Shown here: positions 27,490 to 35,024 of the stretch, piece by piece | How positions within the stretch are numbered: position 1 is the first letter of the stretch | Layout of the letters: every line of letters starts with the position of its first letter | DNA from: Pandoraea faecigallinarum | Lineage (GTDB): Bacteria; Pseudomonadota; Gammaproteobacteria; Burkholderiales; Burkholderiaceae | Reading direction: 5' to 3' | Assembly (NCBI RefSeq): GCF_001029105.3 | Contig: NZ_CP011807.3 | Span: 4,960,001 to 5,024,000 of the forward strand | Length of the DNA: 64,000 bases | Translations under genes and position numbers: made by a program | The notes under the pieces: model-generated | What the model was told of the DNA's origin: nothing | Database searches by the model: none | What the model saw: only the letters and a program-made list of their open reading frames with translations

Positions 27490-29340
27490 GTGAAACTCGC
27501 CGCTGTAATTCTTGAAAATTTCCGTGGGTACGCTCAAAGCGTCCGAATCGAGATCGACGACCTGACAGCTTTCGTTGGTAAAAACGACGCTGGCAAGTCA
27601 ACGATCCTCGAAGCACTCGAAATCTTCTTCAATGACGGCAAGCCCGAACGCGGCGATGCGTGTGTGTACGCCAATGGGACAACGATCCGCATCGGCTGTG
27701 CCTTCACGAACCTGCCTATCAAGATTGTTCTCGACGCTGCTGCCCCGACATCCCTCGCTGCTGAGCATCTGCTGAACGAAAAAGGCGAGCTGGAGATCAC
27801 TAAGGAATGGGACTGTTCGGGTAAAACGCCGAAAGAAGCGGTTTTCGCGACAGCGCTACATCCGGTCAATGCCGACGCCGCCGATCTGCTCACGCTCAAA
27901 AACAGCGACCTCAAGTCCAGAATCAAAAAGCTCGGTATCGACGAGTCGACCGTGAACTTGGCGATAAATGGGAATATGCGCCAAGCGATCCGTGCTGCTT
28001 GTCAACCGTTAACGCTAGAACGCCGGCTGCTCCCGCTCGACAAGGAGGATGCCAAGAAGGTCTGGGATCAGCTCAAGCCGCAGCTTCCGATGTACGCGCT
28101 GTTCCGCTCTGACCGACCAAGCCAGGACGGTGACGAAGAGGTTCAAAGCCCGCTCAAATTTGCGATCACGCAAGCGCTTAAGGAAATGGCGGACGATCTG
28201 AAGAAGATCGAGGATGCGGTGAGACTTAGGGCGGAAGATGTCGCGAAGCGAACACTCGAAAAATTGAACGAGATGGACAGTCGCCTAGCGAGTGAGCTTA
28301 AGCCATTTTTCAAGGCCGATCCCAAATGGGATGTCTTCAAGTTTGGCCTTGTGGGGGACAACGACATTCCCATCAACAAGCGCGGGAGCGGCGTTCGCCG
28401 TCTTATCCTCCTGAACTTTTTCCGGGCCGAAGCGGAGAGGCGACGTACCGAGAAGGGCGCATTGAGCGTCATCTACGCCATCGAGGAGCCGGAGACGTCG
28501 CAACACCCCGACAACCAGCGCTTGCTCGTTCAAGCACTTAAGGAACTTGCCGTAGATGAGAACACGCAAGTTCTGGTCACGTCTCACACGCCCGGGCTAG
28601 CCGGGCTTTTGCCGAGCGATAGCCTGCGGTGCGTGCGCAAACAGGCCGACGGTACGGCTACCGTCGTTCATTGCACCGACGACGATTTGGCCACGATTGC
28701 AAACGAACTCGGCGTATTGCCTGATCGGCGGGTCCAAGCGCTGGTCTTCGTCGAAGGGACCAACGATATCGAATTCCTTGAGCGCATCAGTTCCATGCTG
28801 AAACCAAGCATGGCTGATGTCGTCGATTTCACCGGCGACAACCGAGTGGCGCTTGTCCCTCTCGGTGGAGGCTCGCTCAAGCAATGGGTTGCCAAGCACT
28901 ATCTGCGAAACCTGAATCTTCCGGAAGTTCATATCTATGATCGTGACGATGCCGTGCCGCCGAAGTACCAAGCGGAGTGCGATACGGTAAACGCCCGTAC
29001 CGACGGATCTTGGGCGGTCATAACGACGAAGCGCGAGCTCGAGAACTATTTGCACGCGGACGCCATCGCGGAAGGTATGAACGGTATCGTGGTCACCTAC
29101 ACGGACACCTGTGACGTTCCGCTAATCGTTGCCAAATCCGTTCACGAATCGTCTGGTAGCACGAAGCCATGGGCCGATGTCTTGGCTGACGCCAAGGAAT
29201 TGGGTGATAAGGTCAATCGGGCCAAAAAGCGGCTCAACCGCGACGCTGCTGCAAAAATGACCCCCGCGAGACTTGCGGAGATCGACGCGGCCGGCGAGGT
29301 ATCGGGCTGGCTTAAAAGGATTCACGGGATGCTCGTTTAA
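27490..29340 (+). CDS. OLD-family ATPase with TOPRIM nuclease domain
   Basis: A 616-residue protein. The N-terminal ABC-type ATPase has Walker A at about residues 30-38 (GKNDAGKST), a signature-like stretch RGSGVRRLILLNFFRAEAE, and Walker B IYAIEEPETSQHP. The C-terminal TOPRIM nuclease shows VFVEGTNDIEFLERI, IYDRDD and TKRELENYLHADAI. This is the layout of OLD proteins, including P2 Old and the GajA subunit of Gabija defence. No UvrD-like helicase (GajB) follows, so it fits the single-gene class. The start is GTG at 27490 with a strong GGGGGAGGGG site. It stands about 140 bp after the restriction gene, making a phage-defence group of four genes. Confidence 0.88.
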   Translation: MKLAAVILENFRGYAQSVRIEIDDLTAFVGKNDAGKSTILEALEIFFNDGKPERGDACVYANGTTIRIGCAFTNLPIKIVLDAAAPTSLAAEHLLNEKGELEITKEWDCSGKTPKEAVFATALHPVNADAADLLTLKNSDLKSRIKKLGIDESTVNLAINGNMRQAIRAACQPLTLERRLLPLDKEDAKKVWDQLKPQLPMYALFRSDRPSQDGDEEVQSPLKFAITQALKEMADDLKKIEDAVRLRAEDVAKRTLEKLNEMDSRLASELKPFFKADPKWDVFKFGLVGDNDIPINKRGSGVRRLILLNFFRAEAERRRTEKGALSVIYAIEEPETSQHPDNQRLLVQALKELAVDENTQVLVTSHTPGLAGLLPSDSLRCVRKQADGTATVVHCTDDDLATIANELGVLPDRRVQALVFVEGTNDIEFLERISSMLKPSMADVVDFTGDNRVALVPLGGGSLKQWVAKHYLRNLNLPEVHIYDRDDAVPPKYQAECDTVNARTDGSWAVITTKRELENYLHADAIAEGMNGIVVTYTDTCDVPLIVAKSVHESSGSTKPWADVLADAKELGDKVNRAKKRLNRDAAAKMTPARLAEIDAAGEVSGWLKRIHGMLV

Positions 29341-29460
29341 CGAGCGGAAATCGCGGCATTACTGATCGACCGTGCTCACGCGCTACGCTTCTGCTCCTGG
29401 TTGAAAGCTCGGGGAGCCAAGCCGCAAATTCGACCTCCCTTATCGCACGCGAGCCCACGC

Positions 29461-29760
29461 CTAACCTTCTTTGGCCTTGCGCGCTAACGCTTGGGCTACC
29501 GTCTCGCCGGGACATAGGCCGAATAGTTCGCGGGCATTGTTCCTGGTGATGAACAGAGGAACGTCAAGGGTAGGGCCTTCGTCGTCCAGGAAGGTCGGCT
29601 CTGGCGCATCAGCCAAGTTGGCCAGGACGTTACCGCTTGCGATGGCATCTTGCTCGCTCAAGGCATTCTCCTTGAACGCACCGGTCGCGTTCCCCGCTTT
29701 GTCGCTTGGTTGGGTGGTGGCATTGAGGTTCGATTGTTTTTCGTCGCTGCTCATGGTCAT
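29461..29760 (-). CDS. Small hypothetical protein of the element
   Basis: A 99-residue protein without a recognised domain. The first half is rich in polar residues and looks disordered (SSDEKQSNLNATTQPSDKAG). The second half has a short folded-looking part, LFITRNNARELFGLCPGETVAQALARKAKEG, that may form helices. The start is at 29760, or two codons later. It is convergent with the OLD gene and begins the group of minus-strand genes that runs toward the transfer region. No function can be proposed. Confidence 0.5.
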   Translation of the reverse strand: MTMSSDEKQSNLNATTQPSDKAGNATGAFKENALSEQDAIASGNVLANLADAPEPTFLDDEGPTLDVPLFITRNNARELFGLCPGETVAQALARKAKEG

Positions 29761-29790
29761 GGGTGTCTTGGCTCAGTTGAAGATCGACGT

Positions 29791-30018
29791 TCATGGGTGC
29801 GTGATACGCAGCCACGGCCCAAGAACGTCCTTCAGGCTCTGCTGACAGAGGTCGATACTGATTTGGCTGCCATCCCCGAAAACGGACATGTAACCACCCG
29901 TGAACGAGAGCGACAATTTTTCGTGCCACTCCATATCGGTGGACGCTAGGCGGCGGCTACAACGATCACGGGTAAAGGAGACGGCTTCGTGGACGGTAAC
30001 GGGTTGATATTGAAGCAT
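29791..30018 (-). CDS. Small hypothetical protein of the element
   Basis: A 75-residue protein with no recognised domain and no membrane segment. Visible features are a basic cluster (TRDRCSRRLASTD) and a tryptophan-containing C-terminus (LKDVLGPWLRITHP). A GGAG site lies 7 bases before the ATG, which supports it as a real gene. It lies 30 bp upstream of the 99-residue gene on the same strand. Confidence 0.5.
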   Translation of the reverse strand: MLQYQPVTVHEAVSFTRDRCSRRLASTDMEWHEKLSLSFTGGYMSVFGDGSQISIDLCQQSLKDVLGPWLRITHP

Positions 30019-30111
30019 CGGAGCGCTCCGGCTCAGTTCGAATACGATGCGCCGTGTCGCGGTAGTCGGGAAGAAGAATAATATTCTTATTATTCTTACC
30101 AGCGTTATGCG

Positions 30112-30633
30112 CTACGTGCTGGTCAAACGGCTTGCCCTGGCTCGAAGGTCATCCGGCGTGGCTCTCTGTAACGATATAAAGTCACGCTCGGCCATTGTCT
30201 CGTAGGTGCCTCGAAAGGGTAGGTAGAGATCCACAACCCATGATTCACCTTCTTTTCGCCCAGCATAAGGGTGAAGAACTTCGCCATCCGGACGCTTGCG
30301 ATCAAATCGCAGAACTCCTTCGTGCGGGTACGGGTGTGCGCGCCGAGTCGCCATCATCCGTTCGACAACCTCGTGGGGAAAGCCCGGATGCTCGGAGTTA
30401 TCTGCGGCGTGGACCGCCGCACGAATCGATTCCTCGACTGTAAGGTGACAACGTGAAATATCGTCTTCATCGAATACCTCTTCTTTGACGATATAGGGCG
30501 GGCCTTCATACCAGTGCGGATCGTCGTGGTCCAATCGGATCGCCAAGATGGTTCGGGCACCGACATCGGTACAACGCCACCACCCCGTGCAATCCATGAA
30601 GGTCAGGCCGATATAAAAGTCTGTGTGGTTCAT
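30112..30633 (-). CDS. Hypothetical protein of the element
   Basis: A 173-residue soluble protein, rich in acidic residues in the first half (VKEEVFDEDDISRCHLTVEES) and basic toward the C-terminus (PDDLRARASRLTST). It opens MNHTDFYIGLTFMDCTGWWRCTDVG, a stretch with the look of a small beta fold. I do not recognise the family. The ATG at 30633 is preferred because GGGAG lies just before it; an in-frame ATG at 30657 lacks this. It is 36 bp downstream of the 76-residue gene, so the two are probably one transcript. Confidence 0.6.
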   Translation of the reverse strand: MNHTDFYIGLTFMDCTGWWRCTDVGARTILAIRLDHDDPHWYEGPPYIVKEEVFDEDDISRCHLTVEESIRAAVHAADNSEHPGFPHEVVERMMATRRAHPYPHEGVLRFDRKRPDGEVLHPYAGRKEGESWVVDLYLPFRGTYETMAERDFISLQRATPDDLRARASRLTST

Positions 30634-30669
30634 GGAAGCTCCCTGCGCCGATAGCATGCTGCTCGCAGC

Positions 30670-30900
30670 TCAATGGTGCTGCAACGTTTGGCGTACAACG
30701 GCCATTGCCTCACTGAAATCTCGGTGCGTCGCCCGCCCTGTTTCGGCCTGGTAGAAGACGACCATGAACAGGTTCGCAACGGCCTCCGCCAGTGTCGATA
30801 GCTCCCGAGCGGTGCTCTGGTCCATGAAGTCCAAGGCCGCGAGTTGCATTGCCGCGTGATGGATAACTTGCCGTGCTTCGGTATCATGCGTGATTGCCAT
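30670..30900 (-). CDS. Small helical hypothetical protein of the element
   Basis: A 76-residue, mostly helical, soluble protein (for example LAALDFMDQSTARELSTLAE and FSEAMAVVRQTLQHH). A GAGAGG site precedes the ATG by about 6 bases. A longer overlapping reading of another frame here (to 30914) is arginine-rich and looks like a shadow. It starts 73 bp after trbL ends. No function can be proposed. Confidence 0.55.
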   Translation of the reverse strand: MAITHDTEARQVIHHAAMQLAALDFMDQSTARELSTLAEAVANLFMVVFYQAETGRATHRDFSEAMAVVRQTLQHH

Positions 30901-30973
30901 GCTTCACCTCTCAAGCAGGTGTTGTTACGTGGAAGTGCCGGCCGGTTGCCGCCGGCCGGTGCGCTTGTGCTGT

Positions 30974-32422
30974 CTAAGCCTCGTCCTCAGTTGGACGATG
31001 TTTGTTTACGAACGCAGCTACTTCGTCGTTCATATTGCCCCCGGCCATCGCGCTTTGCCGACCCGCACCGAGACTGTCGCCGGCGAAATTCGATTCAGTG
31101 TCCGTGCTGGCACCGCTCCTGCTCGAAATCGCCGACGCAATCTTGCTGCCCGTCGTCTGCGCCATTTGTTCCTTCGCGGCGTCCATCATGTTCGCGGCCT
31201 TGTCCTTGGCGACTGCGCTCGCGCCCTTGGCGAGATTCGCGCCCATGTCCGCCGCGAAGCGGCCGGCTGTGCTCATGGCAGACATGAAGCCGCCGCTGCC
31301 GCCGGACGTGCTACCGCTGCCAAAGCCGCCCAAGCCGCTGCCACTCGACGAGCCACTGCCCGACGAACTGCCGCCACTGTTCGAGAACATACCGCTGCCA
31401 TCGGCCATGTTCTGCTGCGCTGACTGGAACGCCGCCTTGAGAGCCGATGCTCCACCGGCCGAGCTCGTCGCGCCGGCCATCGCAGTAGAACCGACAGACG
31501 CCGCCGCGCTCGCGGTCATGGCGGCAGCAGCCATCACCGAGCCAACCCCAACACCACCAATCGAACCAGCGCCACCAACACCAACAATGCCTGCGATCCT
31601 CGGCGGTATCTTGTTCGTGAGATACATCAACACGAATGCCGCTATAAGCATGATCGCCATTTCCTTGAGGTCGATTCCGGCTCTCATGCTGGCGTAGTAC
31701 TCGTTGATGAACGTCTTGCCGATCCCGATGAGCAGCAGCATTACCATCATCTCGGCTCCGATCGCCAAGACATGCTTGTAGTAGCTGATCGCGATATCTG
31801 ACGTCCAGCGCGCCCCACCAAAGCCAAGAAAAAACACCCCGCCGTAGATCATGATCCAGGCCGACACAAAGACCAGGAGCAGGTTCACGCCGACAATCGC
31901 AAGAACGATCATCACAACCAACGCCATGAGGAGACCTACCACGCTGTCCGTCGGCGACCAGACCGACGACTGATCGAGCGCCTTGGTAAAAATGTCATAG
32001 CCGATTTGCACGATGCCTCCTGGCGTAAAATCGGTTGACTGGCCGATGGCCTTCGCGCCGATCATCCACATCGACTTGACGATGGAATCGGCAATCGCAG
32101 GCCCGTTGGAGAGAATCCACCAGAAGAAGCCGAGCACAGTGAAAAAGCGAACGATTTCAGCCAGTGCCTCCTGAATGCCGCCGTTTTTCAACGCCAGCAT
32201 CCCGAACGTCCACACCATGCTGATCAGCGCGAGGCCCCAAAACAACCACGATGCGTAGCTCACCATGACGCTGCCCCACGCGCTGGCAGCGGCCTGGTAT
32301 TTCCCCATCACCGAATCGACTACGTTGGAATTCAGCGGTGCGGCTGCAACGGTTGCCGTATAGGCGATGGCCGTCGAGGCAACGGCAAGGCGCTTGAAGC
32401 CTTCGGAAAGCATCGTTTTCAT
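30974..32422 (-). CDS. trbL: Conjugal transfer membrane protein TrbL
   Basis: A 482-residue inner-membrane protein of an IncP-type mating-pair-formation system (VirB6-like channel component). It has an N-terminal signal-like helix (about residues 8-28) and five or six further hydrophobic helices up to about residue 265, including the family stretch WIMIYGGVFFLGFGGARWTSDIAISYYKH. The second half is low-complexity, rich in Gly, Ser and Ala (SSGSGSSSGSG), with an alanine-rich coil and a charged end. The ATG at 32422 has AGGAGGAG before it; the longer frame to 32581 overlaps the lipoprotein gene. The order trbJ-trbK-trbL is that of RP4, but the other trb genes are absent. Confidence 0.9.
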   Translation of the reverse strand: MKTMLSEGFKRLAVASTAIAYTATVAAAPLNSNVVDSVMGKYQAAASAWGSVMVSYASWLFWGLALISMVWTFGMLALKNGGIQEALAEIVRFFTVLGFFWWILSNGPAIADSIVKSMWMIGAKAIGQSTDFTPGGIVQIGYDIFTKALDQSSVWSPTDSVVGLLMALVVMIVLAIVGVNLLLVFVSAWIMIYGGVFFLGFGGARWTSDIAISYYKHVLAIGAEMMVMLLLIGIGKTFINEYYASMRAGIDLKEMAIMLIAAFVLMYLTNKIPPRIAGIVGVGGAGSIGGVGVGSVMAAAAMTASAAASVGSTAMAGATSSAGGASALKAAFQSAQQNMADGSGMFSNSGGSSSGSGSSSGSGLGGFGSGSTSGGSGGFMSAMSTAGRFAADMGANLAKGASAVAKDKAANMMDAAKEQMAQTTGSKIASAISSRSGASTDTESNFAGDSLGAGRQSAMAGGNMNDEVAAFVNKHRPTEDEA

Positions 32423-32436
32423 AGCGCGGCTCCTCC

Positions 32437-32625
32437 TCATTGGTCTTTCTTTTGCGGTTGTGATGGCGTATCGCCCCACGTCCAGTTTTTCGGAGAGGAA
32501 CTGACGATGTTGCTGCCGTCGCGCAGTTGCTTCGCGGCTGCCGCCTGCTGTGCCTCGATCCGAGCGCTCTTGTCCTCGCAACCTGTAAGAACTGTGATAA
32601 GGATGAGCAAGATGGTGAATTTCAT
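32437..32625 (-). CDS. TrbK-like small lipoprotein sharing its C-terminus with TrbJ
   Basis: A 62-residue lipoprotein. A signal segment (FTILLILITVLTGC) ends in a lipobox with C16 as the lipidated cysteine. The mature part contains QAAAAKQLRDGSNIVSSSP followed by KNWTW, which closely repeats the last 25 residues of TrbJ, encoded just upstream. Position between trbJ and trbL matches TrbK, the entry-exclusion lipoprotein of IncP plasmids. The sequence itself is unlike RP4 TrbK as I know it, so the call is by position and type. GGGAG lies before the ATG, and 12 bp separates it from trbJ. Confidence 0.75.
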   Translation of the reverse strand: MKFTILLILITVLTGCEDKSARIEAQQAAAAKQLRDGSNIVSSSPKNWTWGDTPSQPQKKDQ

Positions 32626-32637
32626 CGCCAGTCTCCC

Positions 32638-33411
32638 TTATTCGAAGGTCCAGTTTTTCGGCGTCGAACTGGTGATGTTGCTGCCGTCACGAAGCTGCTG
32701 AGCCGCTGCTGCTTGCAAGGCTTCCTTGTCAGCCACGTTCTCGGCACGCGTCGCTTGCGCTGCTGCTTGGGCGGCCAACATGCCCCGGATTTGCAGGAGC
32801 TGGTTCGTCTGCGCGCTCGCGAGCTGGTTTGCCGCCGACAACGCTTCCATTTGCCCTTGCGCACTTGTCGCCTGCGATTGCAGCGACCGAAGATGCGCTG
32901 CGTCCGTGGTCAGCGTTTGTTGTTGCTGATCGACGGCCTTCAGGACGGCATCGTTGGCGCTCTTTTGCGCGGTCGAACCGTTAGCCTGCGCATCGAGCAG
33001 CGCCTGTCGTTGCGAGTTTGAGCAACCACTCGACGTGAAACACGGCGACGTGCGGTAGTAACTCACGTCCTGATATCTTGACAGGTAGGCGTCGAGACTA
33101 CCGGCCTGATTCTTGTAGTAGCTCAACGTGTCCTGCGCTTGCAGCAGCTTGTTGATCGTCTGATTCGCCTGGTCCCACACCCAGGCGGCGGGCGCGAGCG
33201 TGTTTTGCAGCATGTTTTGATATTGCTGCAACTGCGTCTGATACTGCTGAATCTGCTTTTCGACAGCCGCGACGTTCTGCATCGCACTGACCGTTGTTTG
33301 CACAACGTTCGTAGCATCGATCACGGGGATGCCGGCGTGCGCCGGGACGTTGAGTGCCGCTGCGATTGCGACAATCAATACCATCTTGACGGAACCTTTT
33401 TCTCTACGCAT
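32638..33411 (-). CDS. trbJ: Conjugal transfer protein TrbJ
   Basis: A 257-residue periplasmic VirB5-like protein that in IncP systems is a minor pilus or adhesion component. It has an N-terminal signal peptide (about residues 1-26, ending PAHAG) and the TrbJ start IPVIDATNVVQTTVSAMQNV. A glutamine-rich coiled coil follows (KQIQQYQTQLQQYQNMLQN), then LDAYLSRYQDVSYYR and two cysteines (PCFTSSGCS) likely to form a disulfide. The last 25 residues (about 233-257) are repeated in the lipoprotein downstream. The ATG at 33411 has GGAG before it; the frame extends to 33468 but without support. Confidence 0.9.
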   Translation of the reverse strand: MRREKGSVKMVLIVAIAAALNVPAHAGIPVIDATNVVQTTVSAMQNVAAVEKQIQQYQTQLQQYQNMLQNTLAPAAWVWDQANQTINKLLQAQDTLSYYKNQAGSLDAYLSRYQDVSYYRTSPCFTSSGCSNSQRQALLDAQANGSTAQKSANDAVLKAVDQQQQTLTTDAAHLRSLQSQATSAQGQMEALSAANQLASAQTNQLLQIRGMLAAQAAAQATRAENVADKEALQAAAAQQLRDGSNITSSTPKNWTFE

Positions 33412-33480
33412 CTTGCTTCTCCTTCGATTAATTAGAGGCCACCTCATAAGCTGAACATAGGGGGCCACGAGTCAGCCCGC

Positions 33481-33493
33481 TTTAGCGGCTAAA
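33481..33493. promoter_or_regulatory. KorB-type operator (OB), copy 1
   Basis: TTTAGCGGCTAAA exactly matches the IncP KorB operator TTTAGC(G/C)GCTAAA. It lies between trbJ and the traJ remnant. A second exact copy is at 35731-35743. The 14-base string including the following A is identical at both sites. Confidence 0.8.
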
Positions 33494-33497
33494 AAGC

Positions 33498-33860
33498 TCA
33501 CGCACGCACTATCCGCGTCATGACCGCCCGCAATTCGTCCTGTGTGGCCTCAATCTTCGTCAGCAGGACGCGGATGGTTGCCGGCGTAAACCCGGCCGTC
33601 CGCGCATCGTTCGTCAGCCAGAGCTTCAGCAGGCCACCGAGGCGCCCCAGGTCGCCATTGACTCGGGCCAAGTCTTGAACGCGGGCGAGATCGAGAATGC
33701 CTCGGATCTCCTAGCCCACTCCCACGTTCCGCAAGTAGGCAGCGACACTCAAGCCGGCCGCCGCCGCATTGCGCTTTATTGCCGCTTCTTCGTCCGGCAA
33801 GACGGGCGCACGAAGGTGGCGGCCATGCTTGCGCGTCATCGTCTTTGTCTCGGCGTCCAT
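33498..33860 (-). pseudogene. traJ: traJ, oriT-binding relaxosome protein, interrupted by an amber stop
   Basis: Translation from the ATG at 33860 gives a TraJ-like protein of the IncP relaxosome: RKHGRHLRAPVLPDEEAAIK, then AAGLSVAAYLRNVGVG. A TAG codon at 33711-33713 is codon 50, where family members have a tyrosine or similar residue. The same frame continues with EIRGILDLARVQDLARVNGD, LGRLGGLLKLWLTNDARTAG and ELRAVMTRIVRA, ending at 33498, for 120 codons in all. No frameshift is present, so a single base change explains the break. TraJ binds the inverted repeat in oriT and recruits the relaxase. The truncated product would keep only the N-terminal DNA-binding part. It is transcribed away from oriT, as in RP4. 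Confidence 0.88.
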
Positions 33861-33894
33861 TACTCATCCAATCCGGCCTACGCCGGCATTAAGC

Positions 33895-34015
33895 GGCGGT
33901 AGCCGCTGGCCTCGCAGAGCAGGATTCCCGTTGAGCGCCGAAGACGCGAATAAGGGAGAGTGAAGAAGGAACACCGGCTTGCCGGTGGGCCTACTTCACA
34001 TATCCTGCCCGGCAT
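33895..34015 (+). other. oriT: oriT, RP4/IncP-type origin of transfer
   Basis: The region carries the 19-bp imperfect inverted repeat that TraJ binds in RP4 (33960-33978 and 33981-33999). It also carries the nic region CTTCACATATCCTGCCC, so cleavage is expected between 34007 and 34008. Upstream, GTAGCCGCTGGCCTCGCAGA and AGCAGGATTCCCGTTGAGC also match RP4 oriT closely. The neighbouring traJ remnant confirms it. The match is from memory of RP4 and not from an alignment. Confidence 0.9.
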
Positions 34016-34075
34016 GCCACCGCTTCCGAAAGGAAACTGGACCTTTCCGCGATCGAGACATCGTTGTTGATTTAC

Positions 34076-34107
34076 CGTTGTTCTTTCGATCAATCGAAAG
34101 AACAACG
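34076..34107. repeat. 15-bp perfect inverted repeat between oriT and traK
   Basis: The arms at 34076-34090 and 34093-34107 (CGTTGTTCTTTCGAT and its complement) are separated only by CA. There is no T run, so it is more likely an operator, a recombination site or a single-strand folding signal than a terminator. Confidence 0.7.
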
Positions 34108-34191
34108 CTCGAATGCTGCATTGGTCGAAGAAAGACATATTCTGTTCGACTCCAAGAAGGTAACGACTGAATGCGGTGAGATCGCTGATCG

Positions 34192-34431
34192 TTATGGAAA
34201 CACTTGCGGCTTGCGCGTCAGCTCGTTGGCATATCTTCGGAAAGCTTGGTAGCCGTAGCAGATATGCCCCTCTTCCGCCAGCGCCTCCCAAATGCTCATT
34301 AGCGAATGCCCGTCGTCGATAGCTGCTTGAACTTCCGTCCGCACGAGCAGAAATGCCGCTCGGTTTCTTGCATTTCGTCCAATGGACTGCCTCAAGGCGC
34401 GCTCCGCAATTCGTTCCGACAGCGATTTCAT
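34192..34431 (-). CDS. traK: TraK-family oriT-binding protein
   Basis: A 79-residue protein resembling the N-terminal half of IncP TraK, which binds and bends oriT DNA. The matching core is AAFLLVRTEVQAAIDDGHSL followed by MSIWEALAEEGHI and YQAFRRYANELTRK. RP4 TraK is about 134 residues with a long proline-rich tail that is missing here. It also points toward oriT, whereas in RP4 traJ and traK are transcribed away from oriT in opposite directions. The ATG at 34431 is 4 bp after the stop of the gene upstream, so it belongs to a three-gene transcript. Confidence 0.75.
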   Translation of the reverse strand: MKSLSERIAERALRQSIGRNARNRAAFLLVRTEVQAAIDDGHSLMSIWEALAEEGHICYGYQAFRRYANELTRKPQVFP

Positions 34432-34435
34432 AGCT

Positions 34436-34672
34436 TCAAACCTCGTAGCCGTGCGACGACAGCACCTGAGCCAAGTTGGCACCTTCCCAACTTCCCGGGC
34501 GGCTGATCACCATGCCGGCATCTTCCGCAAGCATCGCCAGCAACGCTGAAGGCGTCAGATCGCCGTGACTTGTGAATCCTTCTCGCAACTTGTTCGACCG
34601 CGTACAGCGAATAGCCAGCTCACGAAGATTTGCCGCCGTCTCCTCGGATATTTCGATCGACATTCGCTTCAT
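34436..34672 (-). CDS. Small protein of the traK operon, possible ribbon-helix-helix type
   Basis: A 78-residue protein beginning MKRMSIEISEETAANLRELA, which looks like a ribbon-helix-helix N-terminus (a beta strand followed by a helix). The rest, LTPSALLAMLAEDAGMVISR and NLAQVLSSHGYEV, is helical and not recognised. GGGGAG lies 7 bases before the ATG at 34672; the frame extends upstream to 34771 without support. It overlaps the upstream gene by 53 bp and ends 4 bp before traK. A DNA-binding role in oriT control is plausible but unproven. Confidence 0.6.
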   Translation of the reverse strand: MKRMSIEISEETAANLRELAIRCTRSNKLREGFTSHGDLTPSALLAMLAEDAGMVISRPGSWEGANLAQVLSSHGYEV

Positions 34673-34904
34673 CACGTCGCTCCCCTTCCGTTGCAATTCC
34701 TGCATCGAACAGGCGCGCGACTGCCTCGGTGGGAAAGTACATGCGGCGGCCGATGTAAACCTTCTGGGCATTGAGAGATCGCGCCCATTCGCTCTTCGAC
34801 TTCAGCAGGGCCATCCGCAAGCCTTCTGGTTTCCGGCTTAATGTCGCGGCCAATTGCTCGAGAGTCATGACAGCGCCGTACCGCTCTTTCAAGATGTCGA
34901 ACAT
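34620..34904 (-). CDS. Helix-turn-helix-like plasmid protein
   Basis: A 94-residue protein with a probable winged-helix fold: MFDILKERYGAVMTLEQLAA, then LSRKPEGLRMALLKSKSEWA and a wing-like KVYIGRRMYFPTEAVARLFD. Similar small DNA-binding proteins occur on plasmids; I cannot name the family. The start is the ATG at 34904 or a GTG at 34913. It is the first gene of a transcript with the 78-residue protein and traK, and the last 53 bp overlap the second gene. Confidence 0.6.
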   Translation of the reverse strand: MFDILKERYGAVMTLEQLAATLSRKPEGLRMALLKSKSEWARSLNAQKVYIGRRMYFPTEAVARLFDAGIATEGERRDEANVDRNIRGDGGKSS

Positions 34905-35024
34905 TGAACTCACACACTGGGCTTGATTCCGGTTGATTGACGTTGTTGCATGAATTCTTGGGCAAACAGGAATAGAATTGCAGTGCGAATAATCAGGCGT
35001 TTTCTTACTAGGGTTTAAAGACCT

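Noticed and set aside
27490..29340. A full Gabija system (GajA plus GajB)
   Set aside because: The ATPase-TOPRIM protein is present, but no UvrD-like helicase follows; the next gene is convergent and only 99 residues long.
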